Part shown: positions 23,337 through 31,520 of the stretch, one piece after another
Numbering within the stretch: position 1 is the first letter of the stretch
Layout of the letters: each line of letters opens with the position of its first letter
Source: JBCBSP01 sp039819095
GTDB taxonomy: Bacteria > Pseudomonadota > Alphaproteobacteria > Caulobacterales > Maricaulaceae
Direction: 5' to 3'
Assembly: GCA_039819095.1 (NCBI GenBank)
Contig: JBCBSP010000001.1
Span: 372,001 to 436,000, forward strand
DNA: 64,000 nt
Notes under the pieces: model-generated
Told to the model about the DNA's origin: nothing
Databases searched by the model: none
What the model saw: only the letters and a program-made list of their open reading frames with translations
Position numbers and translations under genes: made by a program

Positions 23337-24787
23337 CGGGTCGGCTCATCGGTGGGGGATTTAAGCGCCGGCGCATCATTCGCGCCGACAATCGCTTCAG
23401 CGTCTGTGGCGGGCCCCTCGGTCTTGGCCGGGCGCGCCTTGCCTTCGACCTCGTTCATGGGCGCTATCTTCAGCACATAGACGGCGATGATCACGCCGGA
23501 CAGCGCGTTCGCGGCGGCGACCCCCCAGATAACACCCGTCGCACCGCCTGAAACCGCCCCGACCCAGGCCAGTGGTGCAAGCAGGACAAAGCCTCGCACC
23601 AGATTCAGCGCCACCCCGTAGAGCGGTCGGCCCAACCCGTTGAAGCCGGCGCTCGACGCCATGGCGATGCCGTAGCCGGCGATGGTGATCGGCACGATAT
23701 CCCAATAGCGTTCAGCGACTTGCTGCGCGTCGGCGGAGGTCAGAAACACCGGCGCCAGATAATCGCCGCCGAAGAAGAGCAGGACCGCCATCGCGCCGCT
23801 CCACGCCAGACAGAACACGAAGGAGGCCCGGAACGCCTCGCGCACGCGATCAATCCGCCCCGCCCCGCCATTCTGGCCCGTGATCGGCCCGATCGAGCCG
23901 GACAGAGCGAAGAGCGGAATGATGGCGAGCGCCTCCACCCGGGCGGCGACGCCGAAGCCGGCCACGGCGGCCTCGCCGAAGCGCGCCGTGGCGGAGAAGA
24001 CGAGCGTGGTCGCGACCGGGTTGATCATGTTGGAGCCGGCCGCGGGCGCGCCGATGCGCGCGATCTCGCGCCAGTTCCACATCACCTCGTCCCAGCCCGG
24101 CCAGGACAGATCGATCAGCTTTTCGCGGAATACCAGGATCGCCATGGTGATCAGGAAAACCACGAAGTTCGATAACAGGGTCGCCAGCGCCGCGCCTGTG
24201 ACTTCAAGACGGGGGATCGGACCCAGGCCAAAAATCAGGATCGGATCCAGGATCATGTTCAGAACCGCAGCGAAGATCATGATCACGCTGGGCAGGATGG
24301 CGTCTCCCAGCGCCCGGAGCAGATTGCTCGCCACCATCGGGCCGACCACAAACACCACGCCGGCGAACCAGACCGTCATGTAGTCGCGAATGTGGGGCAT
24401 CATCTCTTCAGTGGCGCCCATCAGGCGGAAGAGCGGATCGATGAGCGCGATCCCCACAACCGAGGCGGCAAGCACGACCAGGAAGGACAGGATGACCGCG
24501 TCGGTGGCCAGTCGCCGCGTGCGGCTGGTGTCGCCCTTGCCCGCGGCGCGCGCCACCACCGACACCGCGCCGGCGCCAAGCCCGATGGCGATACTCATCA
24601 CCAGCATGGAAACCGGAAAGACGAACTGAACCGCAGCCTGCTGCGCAGTGCCCAGCCGGCCCACCCAGTAAGCGTCGATCACGCCGACCAGCATCATCGC
24701 GGTGATGCCAAAGCTCATCGGGATGACGAGCCGCATCATATGGCCGAAAACCGGGCCCTGGGTAAGGTCGCGCGAGGCGCGGGACAT
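23333..24787 (-). CDS. MATE family multidrug efflux transporter
   Basis: ATG at 24785-24787 (MSRASRDLTQGPVFGHM) has AGGAG seven bases upstream, giving 484 residues. Twelve hydrophobic helices are visible in two halves. The N-terminal half begins LTQGPVFGHMMRLVIPMSFG and has GVIDAYWVGRLGTAQQAAVQFVFP, and later GDAILPSVIMIFAAVLNMIL with DPILIFG, both typical of the MatE fold. It would export organic cations or drugs using Na+ or H+. The C-terminal 40 residues are a polar Ala/Glu/Thr tail (EGKARPAKTEG) beyond the usual end. The gene is convergent with the TPMT-like gene. Confidence 0.9.
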   Translation of the reverse strand: MSRASRDLTQGPVFGHMMRLVIPMSFGITAMMLVGVIDAYWVGRLGTAQQAAVQFVFPVSMLVMSIAIGLGAGAVSVVARAAGKGDTSRTRRLATDAVILSFLVVLAASVVGIALIDPLFRLMGATEEMMPHIRDYMTVWFAGVVFVVGPMVASNLLRALGDAILPSVIMIFAAVLNMILDPILIFGLGPIPRLEVTGAALATLLSNFVVFLITMAILVFREKLIDLSWPGWDEVMWNWREIARIGAPAAGSNMINPVATTLVFSATARFGEAAVAGFGVAARVEALAIIPLFALSGSIGPITGQNGGAGRIDRVREAFRASFVFCLAWSGAMAVLLFFGGDYLAPVFLTSADAQQVAERYWDIVPITIAGYGIAMASSAGFNGLGRPLYGVALNLVRGFVLLAPLAWVGAVSGGATGVIWGVAAANALSGVIIAVYVLKIAPMNEVEGKARPAKTEGPATDAEAIVGANDAPALKSPTDEPTR

Positions 24788-24871
24788 GAAGCGGCTCCTG
24801 GTCGTCAAGATGGCATAGGTAAAACGATCAAGCGCGATCGGCTATGGCGGTGACGGAAAAACCGTCCTCTC

Positions 24872-25492
24872 TCACTGGCAAGCCTGCAAAACGTTAACAG
24901 CGCGTGCTGGTTCCACGGCGCCATCCGGAAAGACGCCATCGGGCCCGTCGACGGGTTTCAGACGCGCTTGTCCATTGACATGCTCGAGTTCGAACGCGCC
25001 GAGATACACCGCCTCGCGTCCTCCAATGTCGTAGACGGGCCGAGGCTCCACAGCGGGGTATTGGAGCGTGCGGCGCTCTGCTGAAGTCAGCGCAAACCGC
25101 GCATAACCGTCGAACTTCACTTCCTCGAAGGTGACAACGGTGAGCGTCGGCTCGCTACGTAGCGTCCAGACTTCCTCCGCGGTGAACGCCCAGCCTGCGG
25201 CTGCCGGCTGCAACGCCGCCCGAGCGAACTCCGAACGGGCGCCAAAGCGCATCCGCAGCTGGCTGCGTCCGCCGCAAGCATCGACGAACTGAATGTCAAT
25301 CGTCTCGTACTGGACAGGCGCCCCGTCATCGTCTTTCACCGCCGCGTAAAACGCGCTCAGACTTTCCTGGGAGACCGCCAGATACGCGACCGGGCGCTCG
25401 CCGGAGAACGGCTCAGGCGGCTGCGATGCGCAGGCGGCCGCGAACCCGGCGCCGGCCACAGCGAGCAAAAGGGCGGGCCAGCGACTATTCAC
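24872..25492 (-). CDS. Putative lipoprotein of unknown function (206 aa)
   Basis: The N-terminus MNSRWPALLLAVAGAGFAAACAS has a lipobox (FAAAC), Cys21 being lipidated. The mature region is beta-rich (VAYLAVSQESLSAFY, YETIDIQFVDACGG, LTVVTFEEVKFDGYARFAL) and may form a small lipocalin-like or immunoglobulin-like domain. I do not recognise it. The start overlaps the end of maeB by 8 bp, so it is translated from the same message, but nothing links it to malate metabolism. It ends with VNVLQACQ, its last Cys perhaps paired with that of DACGG. Confidence 0.65.
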   Translation of the reverse strand: MNSRWPALLLAVAGAGFAAACASQPPEPFSGERPVAYLAVSQESLSAFYAAVKDDDGAPVQYETIDIQFVDACGGRSQLRMRFGARSEFARAALQPAAAGWAFTAEEVWTLRSEPTLTVVTFEEVKFDGYARFALTSAERRTLQYPAVEPRPVYDIGGREAVYLGAFELEHVNGQARLKPVDGPDGVFPDGAVEPARAVNVLQACQ

Positions 25493-27767
25493 GGTGCGTC
25501 AGATCAAAGCTCGCCATTCCGGCGAGATTGACGATGTCGGAGACGCTGGAACCCAGTCGGGCCACCTGCACCGATTTCTCAAGCCCGATGAGCAGGCCTT
25601 CGATCACGGTTGCGCCGCCAGCGGCTTTCAGGAGTCGCGTCGCGATCGAGGCTGAGTGCACCGCAGGCATGACCAGCACATTGGCCGCGTCCGAAAGCCG
25701 GGAGAACGGGTAGAGCTGATGATGGTCCGGTTTGAGCGCGATATCGGCGGCCATCTCGCCTTCATACTCGAAATCGACGCCGCGACTGTCGAGAAGCTCC
25801 ACCGCGGCCTTGACCTTTTCGGTGCGCACGCCCGGCGGGTTTCCGAACGTGGAATAGGACAGGAAGGCCACGCGGGGCGTCAGGCCAAGCTTGCGCGCCG
25901 CCAGCGCCGCACCCGAAGCGATGTCGGCCAGACCTTCAGCATCAGGAAACTCGGTGATGTTGGTGTCTGCTATCACCAGCGTGCGCCCGCGCGAGACCGC
26001 CACGGACAGGCCGATGACGCGCCCGTCAGGCGCCGGGTCCAGCACCAGGCGGATATCCTCCATCGTGGAATTGAAGTGGCGCGTCACGCCGGTCACCATG
26101 CCGTCCGCATGGCCGAATTTCAGCATGCAGGCTGAAAACACGTTGCGATCATTATTGACGAGGCGCTGCACATCCCGGCGCAGATAGCCCTCGCGCTGGA
26201 GCCGCTCATACAGGAAGTCGACATAGTCCGGATTGTCGTCGGATAGCCGGGCGTTGCAGATCTCCAGCGCATCCTCCGGCAGGCCGAGCTCGCGCATATT
26301 GGCGATGGCGACCTTGTCGCGGGCCACCAGCACCGCTTCGCCCAGCCCCTGCTCCTGAAAGGCGAAGGCGGCGCGTATGACGCTGGGCTCCTCGCCCTCG
26401 GCGAACACGATGCGCTTCTTGTCGCTGCGAATGGTCTGGCTGATGCGCTGCTGGAGAGCCGCGGTGGGATCAAGCCTGCGCGCCAGGCGGGAGCGATAGG
26501 CGTCCACATCGTCCAGCGGGCGGCGCGCCACTCCGGTCTCTACAGCGGCCTGCGCCACATAGGGCGGAACCCATGAGATCAGCCGGGGATCAAAAGTCGC
26601 GGGTATGATGTACTCCCGGCCAAAGCTCAGCCGGCTGGTCTTGTAGGCGCTCGAAACTTCGTCGGGCACGTCCTGGCGCGCCAGTTCGGCGATGGCCTTG
26701 GCCGCGGCGAGCTTCATCTCCTCATTGATGGTGCGCGCGCGCACATCAAGCGCGCCGCGGAAGATATAGGGAAAGCCCAACACGTTGTTGACCTGGTTGG
26801 GGTAGTCTGACCGCCCCGTCGCGATGATCGCATCGGAGCGCACCTGTTTGATCTCGTCCGGCGTGATTTCCGGGTCCGGGTTCGCCATGGCGAAGATGAT
26901 CGGATCGGCGGCCATCGCCTTGACCATGGACTGGGACACAATCCCGCCGGCTGACAGCCCCAGCATGACATCGGCGTCGACCATCGCCTCGTCCAGCGTG
27001 CGAAGCTCGGTCTCGCGCGCATGGCGGCGCACCCGTTCATGCAGATCCGTACGGCCGGTATGCACGACGCCTTCTACATCGATCACCGTGACATGGTCAT
27101 GCTGAACGCCGAGCGACTTGATCAGTTCCAGCACCGACAGACCCGCCGCGCCGGCGCCGATCAACACCACCTTGATGTTTTCGAACTTGCGGTTGGTCAG
27201 GTGGCAGGCGTTGATCAGGCCGGCGGCGGCGATAATGGCGGTGCCATGCTGGTCATCATGGAAGACCGGGACGTCGAGCATCTGGCGCAGGCGCGTCTCG
27301 ATCTCGAAGCATTCCGGGCTCTTAATGTCCTCAAGATTGATGCCTCCGAACGTGTCGCCGAAACCGGCCACACACTCGATGAAACGCTCCGGGTCGCGAT
27401 AGGTCACCTCCACATCGAAGGCGTCGATATCGGCGAAGCGTTTGAACAGCACCGCCTTGCCTTCCATGACCGGCTTGGACGCCGCCGCGCCCAGATCACC
27501 CAGACCCAGTATTGCGGTCCCGTTGGAGACCACCGCGACGAGATTGCCTTTAGAAGTATAGTCGTAGACCGCGTCCGGATCGGCAGCGATGGCGCGCACC
27601 GGCGCGGCGACGCCCGGCGAATAGGCGAGCGCCAGATCGCGCTGCGTCGCCATGGGTTTGGTTGGAGCAAGCGAGAGCTTTCCGCGCGGCTCAGCAGCAT
27701 GGAAATCGAGCGCATCACGATCGGTTTGAGTCAGATCACGCGCTTCAGGCTTGGGGGTTTCGGACAT
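25485..27767 (-). CDS. maeB: NADP-dependent malic enzyme with phosphotransacetylase-like C-terminal domain
   Basis: ATG at 27765-27767 (MSETPKPEARDLTQTDRD) gives 760 residues, the usual size of the two-domain MaeB. The N-terminal malic part (about 20-430) has LALAYSPGVAAPVRAIAADPD, GNLVAVVSNGTAILGLGDLGA, VFHDDQHGTAII and VVLIGAGAAGLSV, the NAD(P) loop. The C-terminal part (about 440-750) resembles phosphate acetyltransferase (RIVFAEGEEPSVIRAAFAFQ, VTRHFNSTMEDIRLVLD), which in these proteins is regulatory, not catalytic. It converts malate to pyruvate and CO2 with NADP+. The gene overlaps a downstream lipoprotein gene. Confidence 0.93.
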   Translation of the reverse strand: MSETPKPEARDLTQTDRDALDFHAAEPRGKLSLAPTKPMATQRDLALAYSPGVAAPVRAIAADPDAVYDYTSKGNLVAVVSNGTAILGLGDLGAAASKPVMEGKAVLFKRFADIDAFDVEVTYRDPERFIECVAGFGDTFGGINLEDIKSPECFEIETRLRQMLDVPVFHDDQHGTAIIAAAGLINACHLTNRKFENIKVVLIGAGAAGLSVLELIKSLGVQHDHVTVIDVEGVVHTGRTDLHERVRRHARETELRTLDEAMVDADVMLGLSAGGIVSQSMVKAMAADPIIFAMANPDPEITPDEIKQVRSDAIIATGRSDYPNQVNNVLGFPYIFRGALDVRARTINEEMKLAAAKAIAELARQDVPDEVSSAYKTSRLSFGREYIIPATFDPRLISWVPPYVAQAAVETGVARRPLDDVDAYRSRLARRLDPTAALQQRISQTIRSDKKRIVFAEGEEPSVIRAAFAFQEQGLGEAVLVARDKVAIANMRELGLPEDALEICNARLSDDNPDYVDFLYERLQREGYLRRDVQRLVNNDRNVFSACMLKFGHADGMVTGVTRHFNSTMEDIRLVLDPAPDGRVIGLSVAVSRGRTLVIADTNITEFPDAEGLADIASGAALAARKLGLTPRVAFLSYSTFGNPPGVRTEKVKAAVELLDSRGVDFEYEGEMAADIALKPDHHQLYPFSRLSDAANVLVMPAVHSASIATRLLKAAGGATVIEGLLIGLEKSVQVARLGSSVSDIVNLAGMASFDLTHRE

Positions 27768-27868
27768 TGAGGGGACCGTCGGGGAAAGACGCGAACGCCG
27801 GCTCGCGCAAAGCAAACAAGTGCATCAGGGCGTAACGCCGCTGCGCATCGCGCGCAAGCCGCGCCGGC

Positions 27869-29392
27869 TTATTCTCCCATGAGGCGCTGCATGGCGATGC
27901 GGCGGCGACAATCAGCCTGCGCATGCTCCAACGCCGCCGGCAGACGTTCAAGCAGCGTCTGCGCCGTCGATCCGGCGCCGCAGAGCAGGCCGGCCCGGCC
28001 ATGCAGGCCAACACCGGTGAAGGCTGCGTCGAACGCGCTGACGCCCTGAGCCAGAAGCGCGCCGATCACGCCGGCCAGTACATCACCGGAGCCTGCCGTG
28101 GCGAGCCTGGGCGAAGCCTCCACATTGACGCGCGGCAAGCGGCCCGGCGCCGCGATAATCGTGTCCGCGCCCTTCAGAACGATCACCGCCCCGCTCCGGT
28201 CGGAGGCGGTCTTGGCGGCTTCGGTCTTGTTCATCGCACTGGCCAGAAAACCCGCGAACAGGCGTTCGAACTCGCCGGCATGTGGCGTGAGCACAACCTG
28301 GTCATGCAGCTGATCGAACAAAACTTGCGGATCGTCTTCGAATGCCGTGAGCGCATCCGCGTCGAGCACGAGCGGCGCCCCGAACGCCAGCGCTTCAAGG
28401 ACTGAAGCGCGCAGATCCGGGTTCACGCCGGCGCCGGGGCCAAGAATGGCCGCGCTGGCGCGTAGATCCTCCAACGCCGCGCCAAGCCCGTCAGAGGTGA
28501 GCTTGCGGGTCATCACAGCACGGCTGGAGACCGCCGCTTCCAAATAGCTGGATCCGGGGCAGACCAGCGTGACCAGTCCGGCGCCCGCGATCAGCCCGGC
28601 TTCAGCCGAAAGGCGCGCTGCGCCGGTCTTGCCCGCCGGGCCGGCAAGGACCGCCAGCCGCCCTCTGGAGTGCTTGTGATCGCCAGCGCCAGGGACCGGC
28701 AACGTCCAGTGCTCGCTGGCATTCAGCTGCGCATTGACGCGCGCGGTTGAAGCCCAGCCCTCAGGGATGCCGATATCGATCAGGGCCAGCTCCCCGCACA
28801 CGGATCGCCCCGGCTGAAGCAGATGGGCCGGCTTGAAACGATGGAAGGTGACGGTGAGATCCGCCTGAAACGCCGCGCCCTCGCACGCAGCCCGATCGCC
28901 ATGCAGCCCGGATGGCGTGTCGGCTGCCGCCACGACGAGCCCGCCGCTCGGGTGCGCCGCGTTGGCCGCCGCCGCACAGGCCGCAGCCTCCCCTTCAAGC
29001 GGGCGGGACAGGCCCGCTCCGAAAAGCGCATCGACGACCAGCTCGCAGCGCTGAACAGCCGCAGACGCGAGCGGCTCCACCTGACCCGCCCATTGTTCAG
29101 CAGCCCAGCGCGCATCCCCACTCAGCGCTGCAACAGGTGCAAACGCCATAACCGTGACCGGCCAGCCAGCCTCCGCCAGATGGCGCGCGGCAACGAAGCC
29201 GTCACCGCCATTATTGCCCGGCCCGCAAAGCACCAGTGTTCGGCGCGGCGCCCAGCGCTTGCTGATCTCAGCCGCGAGTCCAAGACCCGCACGCTCCATC
29301 AGCTGGCCCCCGGAGACGCCGTTCTCGATGGCGAAACGGTCCGCCGCCGCCATGGAGTCAGTGGTCAGGATTTCGTGGCGTGGTTCCATCAT
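27869..29392 (-). CDS. nnr: Bifunctional NAD(P)H-hydrate epimerase / ADP-dependent dehydratase
   Basis: A 507-residue fusion. Residues 1-215 are the epimerase (YjeF-N) with TLVLCGPGNNGGDGFVAARHL and VVDALFGAGLSRPLEGEA. Residues about 235-500 are the dehydratase (carbohydrate-kinase-like), with HKHSRGRLAVLAGPAGKTGAA, VLTPHAGEFERLF and RLATAGSGDVLAGVIGALLA, the last being the ATP/ADP-binding block with its catalytic Asp. The enzyme repairs damaged hydrated NADH and NADPH. Two adjacent ATG codons begin the frame. It is divergent from glnB across about 147 bp, a gene order I recall from other alphaproteobacteria. Confidence 0.9.
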   Translation of the reverse strand: MMEPRHEILTTDSMAAADRFAIENGVSGGQLMERAGLGLAAEISKRWAPRRTLVLCGPGNNGGDGFVAARHLAEAGWPVTVMAFAPVAALSGDARWAAEQWAGQVEPLASAAVQRCELVVDALFGAGLSRPLEGEAAACAAAANAAHPSGGLVVAAADTPSGLHGDRAACEGAAFQADLTVTFHRFKPAHLLQPGRSVCGELALIDIGIPEGWASTARVNAQLNASEHWTLPVPGAGDHKHSRGRLAVLAGPAGKTGAARLSAEAGLIAGAGLVTLVCPGSSYLEAAVSSRAVMTRKLTSDGLGAALEDLRASAAILGPGAGVNPDLRASVLEALAFGAPLVLDADALTAFEDDPQVLFDQLHDQVVLTPHAGEFERLFAGFLASAMNKTEAAKTASDRSGAVIVLKGADTIIAAPGRLPRVNVEASPRLATAGSGDVLAGVIGALLAQGVSAFDAAFTGVGLHGRAGLLCGAGSTAQTLLERLPAALEHAQADCRRRIAMQRLMGE

Positions 29393-29539
29393 CTCATCAT
29401 CGCCATGTCACAGGCGCCCAAGACACGGGCGCCGGCGCTGCATTTTCGGGCGCCAAACGGGCGCGCCAAGCACTGCGACCGCATTCGCTTGAGCCGGCGC
29501 CGGGCCCGCCTAGGGTCGCGAAACGTTGGAGGAGCGTCC

Positions 29540-29878
29540 ATGAAAAAGATCGAGGCGGTCATCAAGCCGTTCAAGCTGGATGATGTGAAAGAAGCGCTTC
29601 AGGAGATCGGCCTTCAAGGCATGACGGTCACCGAGGCGAAGGGCTTTGGCCGCCAGAAGGGCCATACCGAGCTGTATCGCGGCGCGGAATACGTCGTGGA
29701 CTTCCTGCCCAAGATAAAGATCGAGCTCATCGTGCCGGACAATCGCGTCGAGGCCGCGATAGAAGCGATCCTAAACGCCGCGCAGACGGGACGCATCGGC
29801 GACGGCAAGATATTCGTCCTGCCTGTCGAAACCGCCATCCGCATCCGCACTGGCGAAACCGGCGATGACGCCATCTAA
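29540..29878 (+). CDS. glnB: Nitrogen regulatory protein PII
   Basis: The 112-residue length is exact for PII, starting MKKIEAVIKPFKLDDVKEAL with ribosome site GGAGGAG. The T-loop contains Tyr51 in LYRGAEYVVDFLPKIK, the uridylylation site used by GlnD. The B- and C-loop regions are TGRIGDGKIFVLPVETAIRIRTGE, as in GlnB. It senses 2-oxoglutarate and ATP/ADP and controls glutamine synthetase adenylylation and NtrB. It sits 49 bp upstream of glnA, the standard glnBA operon, so GlnB rather than GlnK is favoured. Confidence 0.96.
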   Translation: MKKIEAVIKPFKLDDVKEALQEIGLQGMTVTEAKGFGRQKGHTELYRGAEYVVDFLPKIKIELIVPDNRVEAAIEAILNAAQTGRIGDGKIFVLPVETAIRIRTGETGDDAI

Positions 29879-29927
29879 CGCCTGAACACCCCGTCACCTC
29901 CCTAAAAACGCCAAACCGAGGCAAACC

Positions 29928-31331
29928 ATGTCTGATGAAATCCTGAAGAAAATCAAAGACGAAGATGTCGAGTATGTCGATCTTCGCTTCACCGATCCGC
30001 GCGGCAAGCTGCAGCACGTCACCTTCCACACCTCGATGGTGAACGACGATTTCTTCGAGGACGGGGTGATGTTCGACGGCTCGTCCATCAATGGCTGGAA
30101 GGCGATCAACGAGTCCGACATGACGCTGATGCCGGACACCAGCCAGACGGTTATCGACCCCTTCTTCCAGCAGAACACGCTGAACCTGTTCTGCGACGTC
30201 CTCGATCCGCTCAGCGGCGAGGCCTATAATCGCGACCCGCGCACAACCGCCAAGAAGGCTGAGAAATATCTCGCCGCAAGCGGGGTCGGCGACACGGCCT
30301 TCTTCGGACCGGAAGCGGAATTCTTCGTCTTTGACGATGTGCGCTGGACCACCGAGCAGAACGAAACCGGCTATGCGGTCGATTCCGAAGAGGGCCCGTA
30401 TAATTCCGGCAAGCGCATGGAAGGCGGCAATCTGGGCCATCGCCCTGGACCCAAAGGCGGCTATTTCCCGGTTCCGCCGATCGATTCCGGCCAGGACATG
30501 CGCTCTGAGATGCTTTCAGTGATGGAGGAGCTTGGCCTGGAGCCGGAGAAGCACCACCACGAAGTGGCGCCGTCCCAGCATGAGCTGGGGATGAAATTCT
30601 CCACTCTGACGACGATGGCCGACCGGATGCAGCTTTATAAATACACCGTGCATCAGATCGCGGCCGCCTACGGCAAGACGGCGACTTTCATGCCCAAACC
30701 CATCTACGCCGATAACGGCTCCGGCATGCATGTGCACCAGTCGATCTGGAAGGGCGGCGCGCCGGTCTTCGCCGGCGACGGCTATGCAGACCTGTCGGAA
30801 ACCTGCCTTCACTATATTGGCGGCATCATCAAACACGCCCGCGCGATCAACGCCTTCGCCAACGCCAGCACCAATTCCTACAAACGCCTGGTGCCGGGCT
30901 TTGAGGCGCCGGTTCTGCTGGCTTACTCCTCTCGCAATCGCTCCGCGTCAATCCGGATCCCGCACGTGCCCTCGCCGAAGGGCAAGCGCATCGAGACCCG
31001 ATTCCCCGATGCGGCCGGCAACCCCTACCTGACCTTCGCCGCTCTCCTGATGGCGGGCCTGGACGGGATCGAGAATCAGATCCATCCAGGAGAGGCGATG
31101 GACAAGGATCTCTACGATCTGCCGGCCGAAGAGCTGAAGGACATCCCGACCGTCTGCGCCAGCCTGCGCGAAGCGCTGGACGCGCTCGATGCTGACCGCG
31201 ATTTCCTGAAAAAGGGCGGGGTGATGGATGACGACCAGCTCGATGCGTATATCGATCTGAAAATGGAAGAGGTCACCCGGATCGAACAACACCCGCATCC
31301 GGTTGAGTTCGACCTGTACTACAAGGTCTGA
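29928..31331 (+). CDS. glnA: Glutamine synthetase type I
   Basis: At 467 residues this is close to GlnA of E. coli (469). Blocks in order are YVDLRFTDPRGKLQHVTFHT, FDGSSINGWKAINESDM, the metal-site FFGPEAEFFVFDDV, GSGMHVHQSIWKGG, NASTNSYKRLVPGFEAPV and RNRSASIRIP. The adenylylation site is Tyr396 in DKDLYDLPAEEL, so activity should be tuned by GlnE and PII. It makes glutamine from glutamate, ammonia and ATP. It is followed at 31365 by a strong hairpin with a short T run. Confidence 0.97.
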   Translation: MSDEILKKIKDEDVEYVDLRFTDPRGKLQHVTFHTSMVNDDFFEDGVMFDGSSINGWKAINESDMTLMPDTSQTVIDPFFQQNTLNLFCDVLDPLSGEAYNRDPRTTAKKAEKYLAASGVGDTAFFGPEAEFFVFDDVRWTTEQNETGYAVDSEEGPYNSGKRMEGGNLGHRPGPKGGYFPVPPIDSGQDMRSEMLSVMEELGLEPEKHHHEVAPSQHELGMKFSTLTTMADRMQLYKYTVHQIAAAYGKTATFMPKPIYADNGSGMHVHQSIWKGGAPVFAGDGYADLSETCLHYIGGIIKHARAINAFANASTNSYKRLVPGFEAPVLLAYSSRNRSASIRIPHVPSPKGKRIETRFPDAAGNPYLTFAALLMAGLDGIENQIHPGEAMDKDLYDLPAEELKDIPTVCASLREALDALDADRDFLKKGGVMDDDQLDAYIDLKMEEVTRIEQHPHPVEFDLYYKV

Positions 31332-31364
31332 CCTCACCGCCTCAGAGGGGCGCGGATACACGGG

Positions 31365-31401
31365 CCGGCCGCAGGTGGAAATCACCTGCGGCCGGTCGCG
31401 T
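31365..31401 (+). terminator. Hairpin downstream of glnA, probable terminator
   Basis: CCGGCCGCAGGTG (31365-31377) and CACCTGCGGCCGG (31383-31395) form a perfect 13-bp stem with a 5-base loop. The following sequence, TCGCGTTT, has only a short T run, so strong termination is likely but not certain. It sits 34 bp after the glnA stop and 120 bp before the autotransporter gene. Confidence 0.7.
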
Positions 31402-31520
31402 TTCAACGATGTCAGCCTGGACCGCGCCGTGTGGTCGACGTGCGCCAAGCCTTGGGCTAGAAATCATCGTTCAGACGCGCGAGGGGCGCGTCATCCCGTC
31501 ACCAGATTCGGAGTGACCGC

